Assembly: GCA_963739645.1 (NCBI GenBank)
Contig: CAVUBM010000047.1
Span: forward strand, 117,993 to 181,992
Reading direction: 5' to 3'
DNA from: JASHPR01 sp963739645
GTDB taxonomy: Bacteria > Actinomycetota > Actinomycetes > Streptosporangiales > Streptosporangiaceae
Length of the DNA stretch: 64,000 nt
The first letter of the stretch is position 1. Each line of letters starts with the position of its first letter. Below, in pieces: positions 1 to 8,801 of this stretch. A model generated the notes under the pieces. That model did not search any database. It saw nothing but the letters and a program-made list of their open reading frames with translations, and had not been told where the DNA came from. Made by a program: the position numbers and the translations under genes.

Positions 1-1
1 C

Positions 2-602
2 TGGGCCGGGTTCGCGGTGTCGCTAGCCGGCGTCGGCTTGATCACCGGCGGTCAGGGCGGCGGCGCCTCGGCCGTCGGCGATGGCCTGGTCCTGGTGTCG
101 CTGCTGCTGTCGGCCGGCTTTACGGTCGCGCAGGCCCGCCTGCTGCCCGGCCGCGACCCGGTGGCACTCACGGCCGTGCAGTTCCTGGGCGCGGCCCTGG
201 GCACGCTGCTGTTCTCGGCGGCCACCGAGGGCATCCCGCCCGCCCCGCACGGCCCGGGTGTGGTCGTGGCCACCGTCGCCCTGGTGGCGGGGGGCACGCT
301 GCTGCCGTTCACCCTGTTCGCCTACGGGCAGACCTGGGTCTCGGCCGAGGTGGCGGGCTCGTTCCTGAACATCGAGCCGCTGGTCGGCGCGGTGGCCGGT
401 GTCGTGGTGTTCGGCGACCGGGCGGGTCCGGTGCAGTTCGCCGGGGGCGCCGCGATCATCGCGGGCATCGTGCTGAGCTCGCTGCCAGTGCTGCGTGCTG
501 AGCGCCGCGGTGCTGACCAGCCCCGGGTGGACCAGCCCCGCGCCGCCCGGGTCCGGCAGGCGGCCGGGCTGGCCCCGGCGGCTCCGGGCCCCCGCGGCCT
601 AG
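2..602 (+). CDS. EamA/DMT-family transporter, C-terminal part
   Basis: This is the 3' part of an inner-membrane drug/metabolite transporter whose start lies before the window. The readable part is mostly hydrophobic, with at least five membrane segments separated by short loops, matching the second EamA repeat (family knowledge). Small-residue-rich helices and the conserved glutamate in the segment reading FLNIEPLVGAVAG are visible. The frame stays open to 871, but that would run through the convergent TetR gene. A TAG at 600-602 in another frame gives a natural end, so a frame change near 560-595 is likely. The substrate cannot be inferred. Confidence 0.7.
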
Positions 603-1274
603 CGGGACGAGCGGGCCAGGAGCCCGGCTATCAGCACCTCAAGCACCTCGCGCACCGTCGCGGCGAAGTCCAGACGCATCGCGGCCAGCTCCGGGTCGGC
701 CCGGTAAGCCGCCAGCATCGCGGCCGACGGATGCGCGGACGGCCACACCGCGCCGGCCGACCAGCACCGTCGCGCCCGCCAGCCGGAAGCTGTCGTGCTC
801 GCCGAGCTCACCCAGGCATGCCTGAATCAGGCGGCCCAGCGCGGCCGCGTTCGCCATGGCCGTCCGCTTGAATGCCGCGGCGACCAGCGGCGAGACGTTG
901 CGTTCCAGAACTGCGGCTTGGGCGCTGAGCAGATCGCACAGCACGGGCCTTGACGCGAGCGAGCCGGCGAGCGCGGCGGCCAGCTGGTCGCCGCGCTCAG
1001 CCGTCGGCGTGCCGGCATCGACCCCGGCGAGGGTCTCCTCGAGCTGCACGAGCCACTCCTGCCACGCCGAGTTGAGCAGCTCGAGCAGCACGGCCTCGCG
1101 GGAGTCGAAGTAGCGCAGCACGTTCGACTTGGCCAGCCCGGCCCGGCGGCTGAGCTCGTTGAGCGAGACTTCCGCCACCGGCATCTCGCCCAGCATGCCC
1201 GCGGCCGCGTCGAGGATGGCCCGGCGGCGTACCTCCCGCTGCTCCTCGCTGCGGGCCCGCTGGAACGTGGTCAT
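599..1274 (-). CDS. TetR-family transcriptional regulator (frameshifted)
   Basis: The N-terminal 60 residues form a TetR DNA-binding domain: the segment EVSLNELSRRAGLAKSNVLR is the helix-turn-helix, followed by YFDSREAVLLELL. The rest resembles the C-terminal ligand-binding part of TetR proteins that contain a motif like VLCDLLSAQAAVLERN. The frame breaks near 750-770 after LAGATVLVG. The continuation in the neighbouring frame ends with VREVLEVLIAGLLARSSR and a stop at 599. It is divergent from the short-chain dehydrogenase at 1376, and the gap holds three operator-like repeats, so it probably represses that gene and itself. The start ATG at 1274 fits family length (about 225 aa when repaired). 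Confidence 0.82.
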
Positions 1275-1285
1275 GCGCCTACATT

Positions 1286-1355
1286 ACAGACCGGCGGTCC
1301 CTTGTGTACAGACTATCGGTCTGCTAGCGTGGCCAATAACAGACCGGCGGTCTGT
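1286..1355. promoter_or_regulatory. Divergent promoter with three TetR operator-like repeats
   Basis: Three copies of an ACAGAC-N4-GTC(TG) motif lie at 1286-1300, 1308-1323 and 1339-1355. The last, ACAGACCGGCGGTCTGT, is a palindrome apart from its centre. A plausible promoter for the dehydrogenase, TTGTGT at 1302-1307 and TAGCGT at 1325-1330 with 17 bp spacing, has the middle copy exactly between its two boxes. Repressor binding would therefore block RNA polymerase. The ribosome binding site GAAGGAG at 1362-1368 precedes the ATG at 1376. Assignment to the adjacent TetR protein is inferred from position. Confidence 0.75.
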
Positions 1356-1375
1356 CTTAGCGAAGGAGAACCGTC

Positions 1376-2305
1376 ATGTACTCCGTCCCCGACCAGGCGG
1401 GCAGGCTCATCGTCGTCACCGGCGCGAACAGCGGCACCGGCCAGGAAGCCGCCCGGCGGCTCGCCGCCGCCGGAGCGCACGTTGTCATGGCGGTCCGCAC
1501 CGTCGCCAAGGGCGAGCAGGCCCGCGCCGGGATCCTGGCCCGGCACCCCGGCGCCGAGCTCGAGGTGCGCCGGGTTGACCTGGCCGACCTGGGGTCCGTT
1601 CGGCAGTTCGCCGACGGCCTGCTCGCGGACGGCACGCCCATCGACCTGCTGATCAACAACGCCGGGGTGATGGCCCCGCCCACCCGGATGACCACCGCCG
1701 ACGGCTTCGAGCTGCAGTTCGGCAGCAACTACCTCGGGCCGTTCGCGCTGACCGTCCGGCTGCTGCCGCTCGTGCTCGCCGCTCCGGCGCCGCGGGTGGT
1801 CACGATGAGCAGCGGCATGGCGAACTTCGGCCGGATCCACCTCGATGACCTGCAGTGGGAGCGCCGCTACCGCCCCAACCTCGCCTACGCCCAGTCCAAG
1901 CTGGCCGACCTCATGATGACCCGGCACCTGGCCGCGATCGCCACCCAGCGCGACTGGAACCTGATGAGCAACGCCGCGCACCCCGGCTTCACCCGCACCA
2001 ACCTGCAGACGGCGGGCGCCAGCCTGGGCCGGGACAAGCCCAGGCGCACGATCTACAACAGCGTGCACATCCTGCCCTCGCAAGGGGTCGAGCCGGGCAC
2101 CGAGCCGCTGCTGTACGCCGCGACCAGCCCCGAGGCCGTCAGCGGCGGCTATTACGGGCCCGGCGGGTCGTTCGGGCTGGTTGGGCCCACGACCATCGTC
2201 CGGATCCCCCGCAACGCCCGCGACGACGCCGCGGCCGCGCGGCTCTGGGCCGAGGCCGAGCGCCTCACCGGCGTGGCCCTGCCCGCCGAGGCCGCCCAGG
2301 CCTAA
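1376..2305 (+). CDS. Short-chain dehydrogenase/reductase (SDR)
   Basis: A 309-residue NAD(P)-dependent oxidoreductase of the SDR superfamily. The cofactor motif TGANSGTG is near residue 17, NNAGVM near residue 97, the catalytic serine lies in TMSSGMA and the YAQSK pair follows near residue 165. The sequence DVD-like RRVDLADL after the second strand and the overall length resemble the WW-domain-oxidoreductase/protochlorophyllide-reductase-like branch. It starts at ATG 1376 behind a good Shine-Dalgarno sequence. It is divergently transcribed from a TetR gene with operators between, so it is probably induced by a small molecule that it oxidises or reduces; the substrate is unknown. Confidence 0.9.
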   Translation: MYSVPDQAGRLIVVTGANSGTGQEAARRLAAAGAHVVMAVRTVAKGEQARAGILARHPGAELEVRRVDLADLGSVRQFADGLLADGTPIDLLINNAGVMAPPTRMTTADGFELQFGSNYLGPFALTVRLLPLVLAAPAPRVVTMSSGMANFGRIHLDDLQWERRYRPNLAYAQSKLADLMMTRHLAAIATQRDWNLMSNAAHPGFTRTNLQTAGASLGRDKPRRTIYNSVHILPSQGVEPGTEPLLYAATSPEAVSGGYYGPGGSFGLVGPTTIVRIPRNARDDAAAARLWAEAERLTGVALPAEAAQA

Positions 2306-2930
2306 ACCCGGCGCCGCGCGCTCCGTCACGGCGCCGCCCCGCACTCCCACCGCCACGCCGCCCACCCGCATCCCTGCCGCGGCGCCACCCCACCCGCTCG
2401 CGAGGGGGAGCAAAAGCCTGGTGCCCACGGCGGTTCGGCCGCGCGATGGGGCTGCTCGGCGAGGCCATGCGGGACGTGCCGCCTGAAGACGCGTCGCACG
2501 ACTCGTTTTCATGATCCGGTGCCACGATCAGCGCGGCCATGGCTACGGCGATGACGATCACCGAGAACGCGGCCAGGCCGGAGTTGCCTGGTGGGTCGGC
2601 ATCGGCCAGCCAGACCAGGCAGCGGAGCTCGGCGATGCCGAGCAGCACGAACACCGCCAGCCAGATCAGGGCGCTGCCGATCGCTATGATCCGCTCCACC
2701 ACGTAGAGCTTCGAGAGCCCAGGTACCCCCTTGAGGTAAGCGAAGATGTCCGAAGGGTGACCGCTCAGGTCCAGTTCGTGCTCGGACTTATACGCGGCGA
2801 AGTCCCGCTCCCAGCGCTCGTCCGGTCGGCGCAGCCGTTCCCTGATGCCCCGCGCCTCGGCTCCGGCGGCGAGAAGGAAGATCGGGACAGAGACCGTCAC
2901 CGCCGAAGCGAACGCTTCGGTCATCTGCAT
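2265..2930 (-). CDS. Hypothetical membrane protein
   Basis: No family is recognised. The N-terminus from ATG 2930 begins MQMTEAFASAVTVSVPIFLLAAGAEA, a first membrane segment, followed by a charged stretch with RPDERWERDF. Two further hydrophobic segments follow (about residues 80-103 and 120-140). The last roughly 80 residues are Arg/Gly/Pro-rich, and the 3' end overlaps the dehydrogenase by 41 bp antisense, so the true C-terminus may be shorter and a frame error is possible. An AAGG-type ribosome site precedes the start. It lies 59 bp downstream of the MBL-Rieske gene on the same strand and is probably cotranscribed with it. Confidence 0.55.
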   Translation of the reverse strand: MQMTEAFASAVTVSVPIFLLAAGAEARGIRERLRRPDERWERDFAAYKSEHELDLSGHPSDIFAYLKGVPGLSKLYVVERIIAIGSALIWLAVFVLLGIAELRCLVWLADADPPGNSGLAAFSVIVIAVAMAALIVAPDHENESCDASSGGTSRMASPSSPIARPNRRGHQAFAPPRERVGWRRGRDAGGRRGGGSAGRRRDGARGAGFRPGRPRRAGPRR

Positions 2931-2989
2931 GCGCTTACCTTGATGCAGCACGCATACGGCCGTCAATCGGCCGAAGTGCGCGGCCTCGC

Positions 2990-4537
2990 CTATCTGGCGA
3001 CCGGCTGCTTGGGGTGGCAGCGCAGGCGGTACGACTCGTCGTCGGTGGACAGGCAGCGGCCGGTGGTCAGGTCGAACTGCCAGCCGTGCATGGTGCAGGT
3101 GAGCGTGGTGCCGTTGATTTCGCCGAAGCGGCCGAGGTCGCCGCGCAAATGCGGGCAGCGGCGCTGCACGATCCAGTCGCCGAGCGGGATGTCTTCCTCG
3201 TCGTTGCTCTTGTCCGCGTACCAGCCCTCGGCGTACATGAGCCGGTCGGGGGCCAGGCACTTGAAGAACGTGTACAGGTACTCGTTGTACGGGCCGACCC
3301 GGCGGGCCTGGAACCGCATGCTGAGGAACAGGCTGTTGACCCAGTCGGTCTCGTGCGTGACGATCAGCTGCTCGAGCAGCGGGCGGGCGATCGTGAACTG
3401 GTAGCGGCAGGTCTCCCCCGCGTAGCCGCGCACCTCGCCGGCCGGGAAGTCGATGACGATCGGCGGCCCGTCGCCCGGCCGCAGCAGTACCGGCCCGCCC
3501 ACGCCGGGCTTGATGTGATCGGCCAGCTCGAGCAGCGGCTCGAACCACTTCTTGAGCTCGGCCAGGATGTCCACCTCGCCGACCGGCCAGCGGCGCTTGT
3601 CCGCCTCGATCCGGTCGCGCTGCCGGTCGGCGTAGTCCTTCAGGTACCGCTCCTTGTTGATGAACGGCTCCATGGCCTGCTCGACCGTGGTCGGCCAGCG
3701 CACCTCACAGCGGTCGGCCGTCACCTCGAGCGTGGCGCCGGGGGTCAGCAGCCTGCCGCCCTCGATGCCCTGCTCGCGCAGGTAGTCCAGGAAGACCGGC
3801 TGGTCGGGGAACGTGTTCGCGGGGTCGCCGTTCAGGTCATTCAGCGCGAACAGGTCGTCATCGAGAAAGCACGCCGGGCCGGCCGACGGCACGATGTATT
3901 TGGCCCCGATCTCCTTGACGTACCGGGTGGCGCGGTCCAGGCCGTTGGCCCGTTTCGCCGCGCCGAACGAGCGCTTCGCCGCGGTCGGCAGGTCGTAGGT
4001 CCATGGCCACCAGATCGCGCCGGAAAACTGCAGGAAGTGCACGTCGTAGGGGCCGAACGCGCGCAGCGCGTCCAGGTCGGTGGGGCGGGCGTCGTTCTGG
4101 TTCAGGATCCGGGCGGTCCCGTCGTCGACGGCCAGGGCCGAGTCGCCCAGCGGCCCGTCCGCCGGGGACTGCAGCACCTCGGCCATCAGCCGCAGCCCGC
4201 CGGTCTCGATCACCTTGCCGCTGGACATCACCAGGAACTTGGTGAAACCCAGCTGCTCCAGCTCGTCGCGCAGGTCGGGCACCGGGTAGTCAGGCAGCAG
4301 CACCGTGGCGTCACGCGATACGTATTTGGCCAGCAGCTCCGGGTCGAAGTGGTCCTTGTGCAGATGGGACACGTACAGGTAGTCGACCTGGCCGAGCCGA
4401 TCCCAGTCCAGGCCGCTGTTGTCGGGAAACACGAACCACGAGTCGAAGTACGCGGGATTCATCCACGGGTCGCACAGGATCGTTCCGCAGCGGGTTTCGA
4501 TATGCAGGCCAGCATGGCCTACGCACGTGATCTGCAT
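2990..4537 (-). CDS. MBL-fold hydrolase with C-terminal Rieske [2Fe-2S] domain
   Basis: This 515-residue soluble protein joins two domains. Residues 1 to about 260 are a metallo-beta-lactamase-like fold of the UlaG/L-ascorbate-lactonase-like type: CVGHAGLHIET at the start and the metal motif HLHKDHFD near residue 60. After a linker region (about 260-430) a Rieske domain carries CPHLRGDL and CTMHGWQFD, giving the Cys-X-His and Cys-X2-His cluster ligands. The same two domain types occur in CMP-N-acetylneuraminate hydroxylase but in the reverse order (family knowledge). A redox or oxygenase role is inferred; the substrate is unknown. A ribosome site AGAGGGTGG precedes ATG 4537. The neighbour downstream is a small membrane protein. 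Confidence 0.85.
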   Translation of the reverse strand: MQITCVGHAGLHIETRCGTILCDPWMNPAYFDSWFVFPDNSGLDWDRLGQVDYLYVSHLHKDHFDPELLAKYVSRDATVLLPDYPVPDLRDELEQLGFTKFLVMSSGKVIETGGLRLMAEVLQSPADGPLGDSALAVDDGTARILNQNDARPTDLDALRAFGPYDVHFLQFSGAIWWPWTYDLPTAAKRSFGAAKRANGLDRATRYVKEIGAKYIVPSAGPACFLDDDLFALNDLNGDPANTFPDQPVFLDYLREQGIEGGRLLTPGATLEVTADRCEVRWPTTVEQAMEPFINKERYLKDYADRQRDRIEADKRRWPVGEVDILAELKKWFEPLLELADHIKPGVGGPVLLRPGDGPPIVIDFPAGEVRGYAGETCRYQFTIARPLLEQLIVTHETDWVNSLFLSMRFQARRVGPYNEYLYTFFKCLAPDRLMYAEGWYADKSNDEEDIPLGDWIVQRRCPHLRGDLGRFGEINGTTLTCTMHGWQFDLTTGRCLSTDDESYRLRCHPKQPVAR

Positions 4538-4650
4538 TCCACCCTCTCATTGACGCGGGCCCCGGTCCGGTCGGCCCAGCGTGTCTCAATCCGGAGGAAG
4601 CAAGCAGTCATCACTGTAGATGGCTGCAGCCGCCCCCGACCGAGCTGCGG

Positions 4651-5604
4651 TCACCTTGCCTTACGACGCAGTTCTAGCACGTTCGGTTGGGAGTCCTGGT
4701 TCAGCGACACGACCGCGTCACCGGCCGGGGGCGGCGGCTCCCGCCTGCGCCACGACCGGACCAGCCAGGCGCCCGCCGCGGCAACCAGCGCCGCACAGAG
4801 TACCCAACCCAGAACGTTCACGGGTACCCCGACGTACTTCAGGCCCGAAGCGAAGATCACGAACGTGATGACGGGCCTGATGAACCGGTCCGGGGCCCGC
4901 GACGAAAGCAAAGACCCGACCAGCACGGCCGGTACGCTACCGATGACAATCGATGCCGTCACCGCAAATTCGACGTGGCCGAAGGCCAGTGCCCCCAGCG
5001 CCGCCGCCAGGGTCAGCGGCACGGCCTGGGTGAGGTCGGTTCCCACCAGCTGGCCGGCGCTCAGCATCGGGTACAGGAACAGCAGCAGCACGATCATCAG
5101 CGACCCCGAGCCGACCGAGGTCAGGCCGACGATGAGACCGCCGACCATCCCGATGATCACCGTGGGCACCGGCCGGATGGCGATGTCGCCGACCGCGGCC
5201 CGCCGCTCGTTGCCGGACCGCCGGTCCAGGATGTAGCGCAGCACCATGGCCCCGGCGCCGATCAGCAGCGCGGTGCCGAGGGCGATCTCGACCCGGTCCT
5301 GCGCGGCCGAGCCGTCGCCGAACAGGTTCAGCAGATAGGCCCCGGCGAACGCCATCGGCACCGAGCCGAGCACCATCCAGCCGACCATCCGCAGGTTGAC
5401 CGTGCCCTTGCGCAGGTGCACGGCGGCGCCGACCGGCCGCATCAGCACGGCGGCCACCAGGTCGCTGGAGATGGCGGCCGACGGCTGCACCCCGAACAGC
5501 AGGATCAGCATCGGCGTCATCAGCGCGCCACCGCCGGCGCCGGTCAGGCCGACCAGCAGCCCGACCACGGCGCTGCCGAGCACGATGTAGATGTCCACGT
5601 GCAT
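4651..5604 (-). CDS. TauE/SafE-family sulfite/organosulfur anion exporter
   Basis: A 317-residue polytopic membrane protein. Two homologous halves each start with a glycine-rich motif, GLTGAGGGALMTPML near residue 20 and GLTSVGSGSLMIVLL near residue 160, typical of the TauE/SafE family. About eight membrane segments can be counted. The family exports sulfite, sulfoacetate or related anions (family knowledge); the substrate here is not shown. GGAGGAG lies just before ATG 5604. It is divergent from the radical SAM gene at 5780 and is followed in the same direction by the MBL-Rieske gene about 110 bp further on, which could place both in one transcript. Confidence 0.85.
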   Translation of the reverse strand: MHVDIYIVLGSAVVGLLVGLTGAGGGALMTPMLILLFGVQPSAAISSDLVAAVLMRPVGAAVHLRKGTVNLRMVGWMVLGSVPMAFAGAYLLNLFGDGSAAQDRVEIALGTALLIGAGAMVLRYILDRRSGNERRAAVGDIAIRPVPTVIIGMVGGLIVGLTSVGSGSLMIVLLLFLYPMLSAGQLVGTDLTQAVPLTLAAALGALAFGHVEFAVTASIVIGSVPAVLVGSLLSSRAPDRFIRPVITFVIFASGLKYVGVPVNVLGWVLCAALVAAAGAWLVRSWRRREPPPPAGDAVVSLNQDSQPNVLELRRKAR

Positions 5605-5693
5605 TGAGGCTCCTCCGGGCGGGCGTCCGCAGGCGGCCAGGACGGGGCCGCACGGTCCAAGGGCGGATCACAACTTACCCTGCATGGATAATC

Positions 5694-5709
5694 CGAATCG
5701 TAGGATTCG
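5694..5709. promoter_or_regulatory. Inverted repeat in a divergent intergenic region
   Basis: CGAATC-GTAG-GATTCG is a perfect inverted repeat with a 4-bp spacer, in the AT-richer middle of the gap between the TauE/SafE exporter and the radical SAM gene. A GATAAT hexamer overlaps its left side at 5687-5692. It could be an operator for either gene; no regulator is assigned. Confidence 0.4.
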
Positions 5710-5779
5710 CAGTTGGGATGTCCCTTTCGTGCGGCTCCCCGGACACGGGCGTGGCGGCCCGGCGCATCATCGGTAGGCT

Positions 5780-8689
5780 GTGACGATGCCCGTGCAGTCG
5801 GTGTACCCCCGGCTCGAGCCGCTGCTCCCGCTGGTGCGCAAGCCGGTTCAGTACGTGGGCGGCGAGCTGAACGCGGTGGTCAAGGACTGGGATTCGGCCG
5901 AGGTCCGGTGGGCGCTGATGTACCCGGATGCGTACGAGGTCGGCGTACCCAACCAGGGCATACAGATTCTTTACGAGGTCCTGAACGGATGCGACGGGGT
6001 GCTGGCCGAGCGCACCTACAGCGTCTGGCCGGACCTGGAGGCCCTGATGCGCGAGCATCGGGTGCCGCAGTTCACGGTGGACGGGCACCGTCCGGTCCGG
6101 GCGTTCGACGTGCTGGGCGTGAGCTTCGCCACCGAGCTCGGCTACACCAACCTGCTGACCGCGCTCGACCTGGCCAGTATCCCGCTGTCCGCGGCCGACC
6201 GGGGCCACGGCGACCCGCTGGTGCTGGCCGGCGGCCACTCGGCGTTCAACCCGGAGCCGATCGCCGAGTTCATCGACGGCGCCGTGCTCGGCGACGGCGA
6301 GGAGGCCGTGCTGGCCATCACCGAGCTGATCCGGGACTGGAAGCGGTCCGGGCGCCCGGGCGGCCGGGACGGCCTGCTGCTGCGGCTGGCCGCCGACGGC
6401 GGCGTCTACGTGCCACGCTTTTACGACGTGGACTACCGGCCCGACGGCACGATCGGCCGGGTGGCCCCGAACCGGCCCGGCGTGCCGCGCACGGTCGCCA
6501 AGCACACGGTCATGGACCTGGACTCGTGGCCCTACCCGCGCAAGCCGCTGGTGCCGGTGGCCGAGTCGGTGCACGAGCGGTTCAGCGTGGAGATCTTCCG
6601 CGGCTGCACCAGGGGCTGCCGGTTCTGCCAGGCCGGGATGATCACCCGCCCGGTCCGGGAGCGCAGCGTCACCACGGTCGGCGAGATGGTCGACGCCGGC
6701 CTGGCCGCCAGCGGCTTCACCGAGGTCGGGCTGCTGTCGCTGTCCAGCGCCGACCACAGCGAGATCAACGAGATCGCGACCGGCCTCGCCGACCGTTACG
6801 AGGGCACGAACACCGGCCTGTCGCTGCCGTCCACCCGGGTGGACGCGTTCAACGTCACGCTGGCCGACGAGCTGAGCCGGAACGGCCGCCGCTCCGGGCT
6901 GACGTTCGCGCCCGAGGGCGGCACCGACCGGATCCGCAAGGTGATCAACAAGATGGTCACCGAGGACGACCTGATCAAGACCGTCACCACCGCGTACGCC
7001 AGCGGCTGGCGCCAGGTGAAGCTCTACTTCATGTGCGGGCTGCCGACCGAGACCGACGAGGACGTGCTGGCCATCGCGCGGGTCGCGCGGCGGGTGATCG
7101 AGGCAGGCCGCGAGGCCACCGGACGGCGCGACATCCGCTGCACGGTGTCCATCGGCGGCTTCGTGCCCAAGCCGCACACCCCGTTCCAGTGGGCGGCCCA
7201 GTGCGACCACGAGACCGTCGACGCCCGGCTGACGGCGCTCGGCCGCGCGCTGCGCGCCGACCGCTCGTACGGCAAGGCGATCGGGTACCGGTACCACGAC
7301 GGCAAGCCGTCGGTGGTCGAGGGGCTGCTGTCGCGCGGCGACCGGCGGGTGGCCAAGGTGATCAGGGCGGTCTGGGAGGACGGCGCCCGGTTCGACGGCT
7401 GGAGCGAGTACTTCTCGTTCGACCGCTGGGAGCGCTGCGCGGCCGAGGCGCTGGCCGGCGACGGCGTCGACCTGGCCTGGTACACCACGCGGGAGCGCGC
7501 GTACGACGAGGTGCTGCCCTGGGACCACCTCGACGCCGGGCTCGACAGGGACTGGCTCTGGCAGGACTGGCTGGCCGCGATCGACCCGGCGGGCGCGGCG
7601 GAGGTCGAGGACTGCCGGTGGACGCCGTGCTTCGAGTGCGGCGTGTGCCCGGCGATGGGCACCGAGATCGAGGTCGGCCCGACCGGCGCCAGGCTGCTGC
7701 CGCTGACCGTGGTCGACCGGTCCGGCGGCGCGCTGACCGGGGCGACTGCCGCGCGGGGCTACGCCGGGCGTATCGTTATGGCGAACGAGCAGGAGCGGGG
7801 CCTAGATGCCGCGGCCCGTGCCCTCCTAGCACCGCCTGCGCCCGTGGCTCAGCGTCTGGTGATCAGGTACGCTAAAAGAGGCAGGATGCGTTTCGCGAGC
7901 CACAGGGACATCGCCCGTGCGATCGAGCGGGGAGTGCGGAAGGCCGGCCTGCCCGTCGCTTACTCCGCGGGGTTCTCGCCGCATCCGAAGATTTCGTATT
8001 CGGGCGGAGCCCCGACCGGCACCGCGAGCGAGGCCGAGTACCTGGAGATCGCGCTGACCGCCGTGTGCACCGCACCCGGCGTGCGGGACAGGCTCGACGC
8101 AGCCCTGCCGGACGGGATTGACGTGATCGAGGTTGTGGACTGGCTGACGCGCCAGGCGGGAACGGCGCACTGCGGCTCGAGGCGTCGCAGTGGCAGGTGA
8201 TCCTGCCGGGAGTCACGCCGGGCGAGGCCGCCCGGGCCGTGCAGGCGTTCCTGGCCACGGACCACGTGGAAGTGGAGCGTCTGACGAGCAAGGGACTGCG
8301 GCGGCTCGACGCCCGTGCCGCCGTGGTCACCCTGGAGCTTGACCGGCGCGCCGCTCAGGACAGCGACGCCGGATGTGCGATACTTCGAATGGTTGTTCGG
8401 CACATGACACCTGCCGTCCGACCCGATGACATCCTGGCCGCGCTCCGCCAGCGTGGCAGCCCTCGCGCCGTCGTCACCCCCGCTGGTGACCCGGCTGGCG
8501 CAGGGGCCGCTTGGCATGGAGGCCGATGTTGCGGGGACTACGGCGGCGCTGTCGCCGGATCCGGCGACCTCATGCGGCCTGAGCCCGCGCGGCCCGCGGC
8601 GACCGGGCAGGTGCCCGCGCCGGTTGGCCATGACGGGCGCAACGACAGGAAACAGAAACCCGCGCCGGGAGGGGCCGCCGCAGCTGTAG
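5780..8689 (+). CDS. Radical SAM protein (TIGR03960-like) fused to TIGR03936/DUF2344 domain (frameshifted)
   Basis: The first roughly 640 residues match the TIGR03960 radical SAM family: an N-terminal B12-binding-like part (MYPDAYEVGVPNQGIQILYE), the 4Fe-4S motif CTRGCRFC near residue 275, and the closing CFECGVCPAMGTEI-type cysteines near residue 615. Without a stop the frame runs into a DUF2344/TIGR03936 domain beginning around GTG 7844 (RLVIRYAKRGRMRFASHRD). That domain is usually a separate, adjacent gene, so this is either a fusion or two genes whose junction is misread. The frame breaks near 8160 (continuing LEASQWQVILPGV) and near 8450 (continuing PPLVTRLAQGPL), with an end at 8689. 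It sits directly upstream of rne, the usual actinobacterial position. ATG 5786 is an alternative start. Confidence 0.85.
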
Positions 8690-8801
8690 CCAACGCTGCG
8701 GCTGCCACCGCACCAGCCAGCGCTAACGAACAACTCCCGCGCGGCGCGCAGGGGCCGGATACCGGCCCGCGCGCCCGGGAGCCCGACGGGAGATTGCCCG
8801 G

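Noticed and set aside
4003..5236. Long plus-strand frames opposite the MBL-Rieske and TauE/SafE genes
   Set aside because: They are antisense shadows created by high third-position GC. Their products are Arg/Gly/Pro-rich without domains, while the minus-strand genes carry clear motifs.
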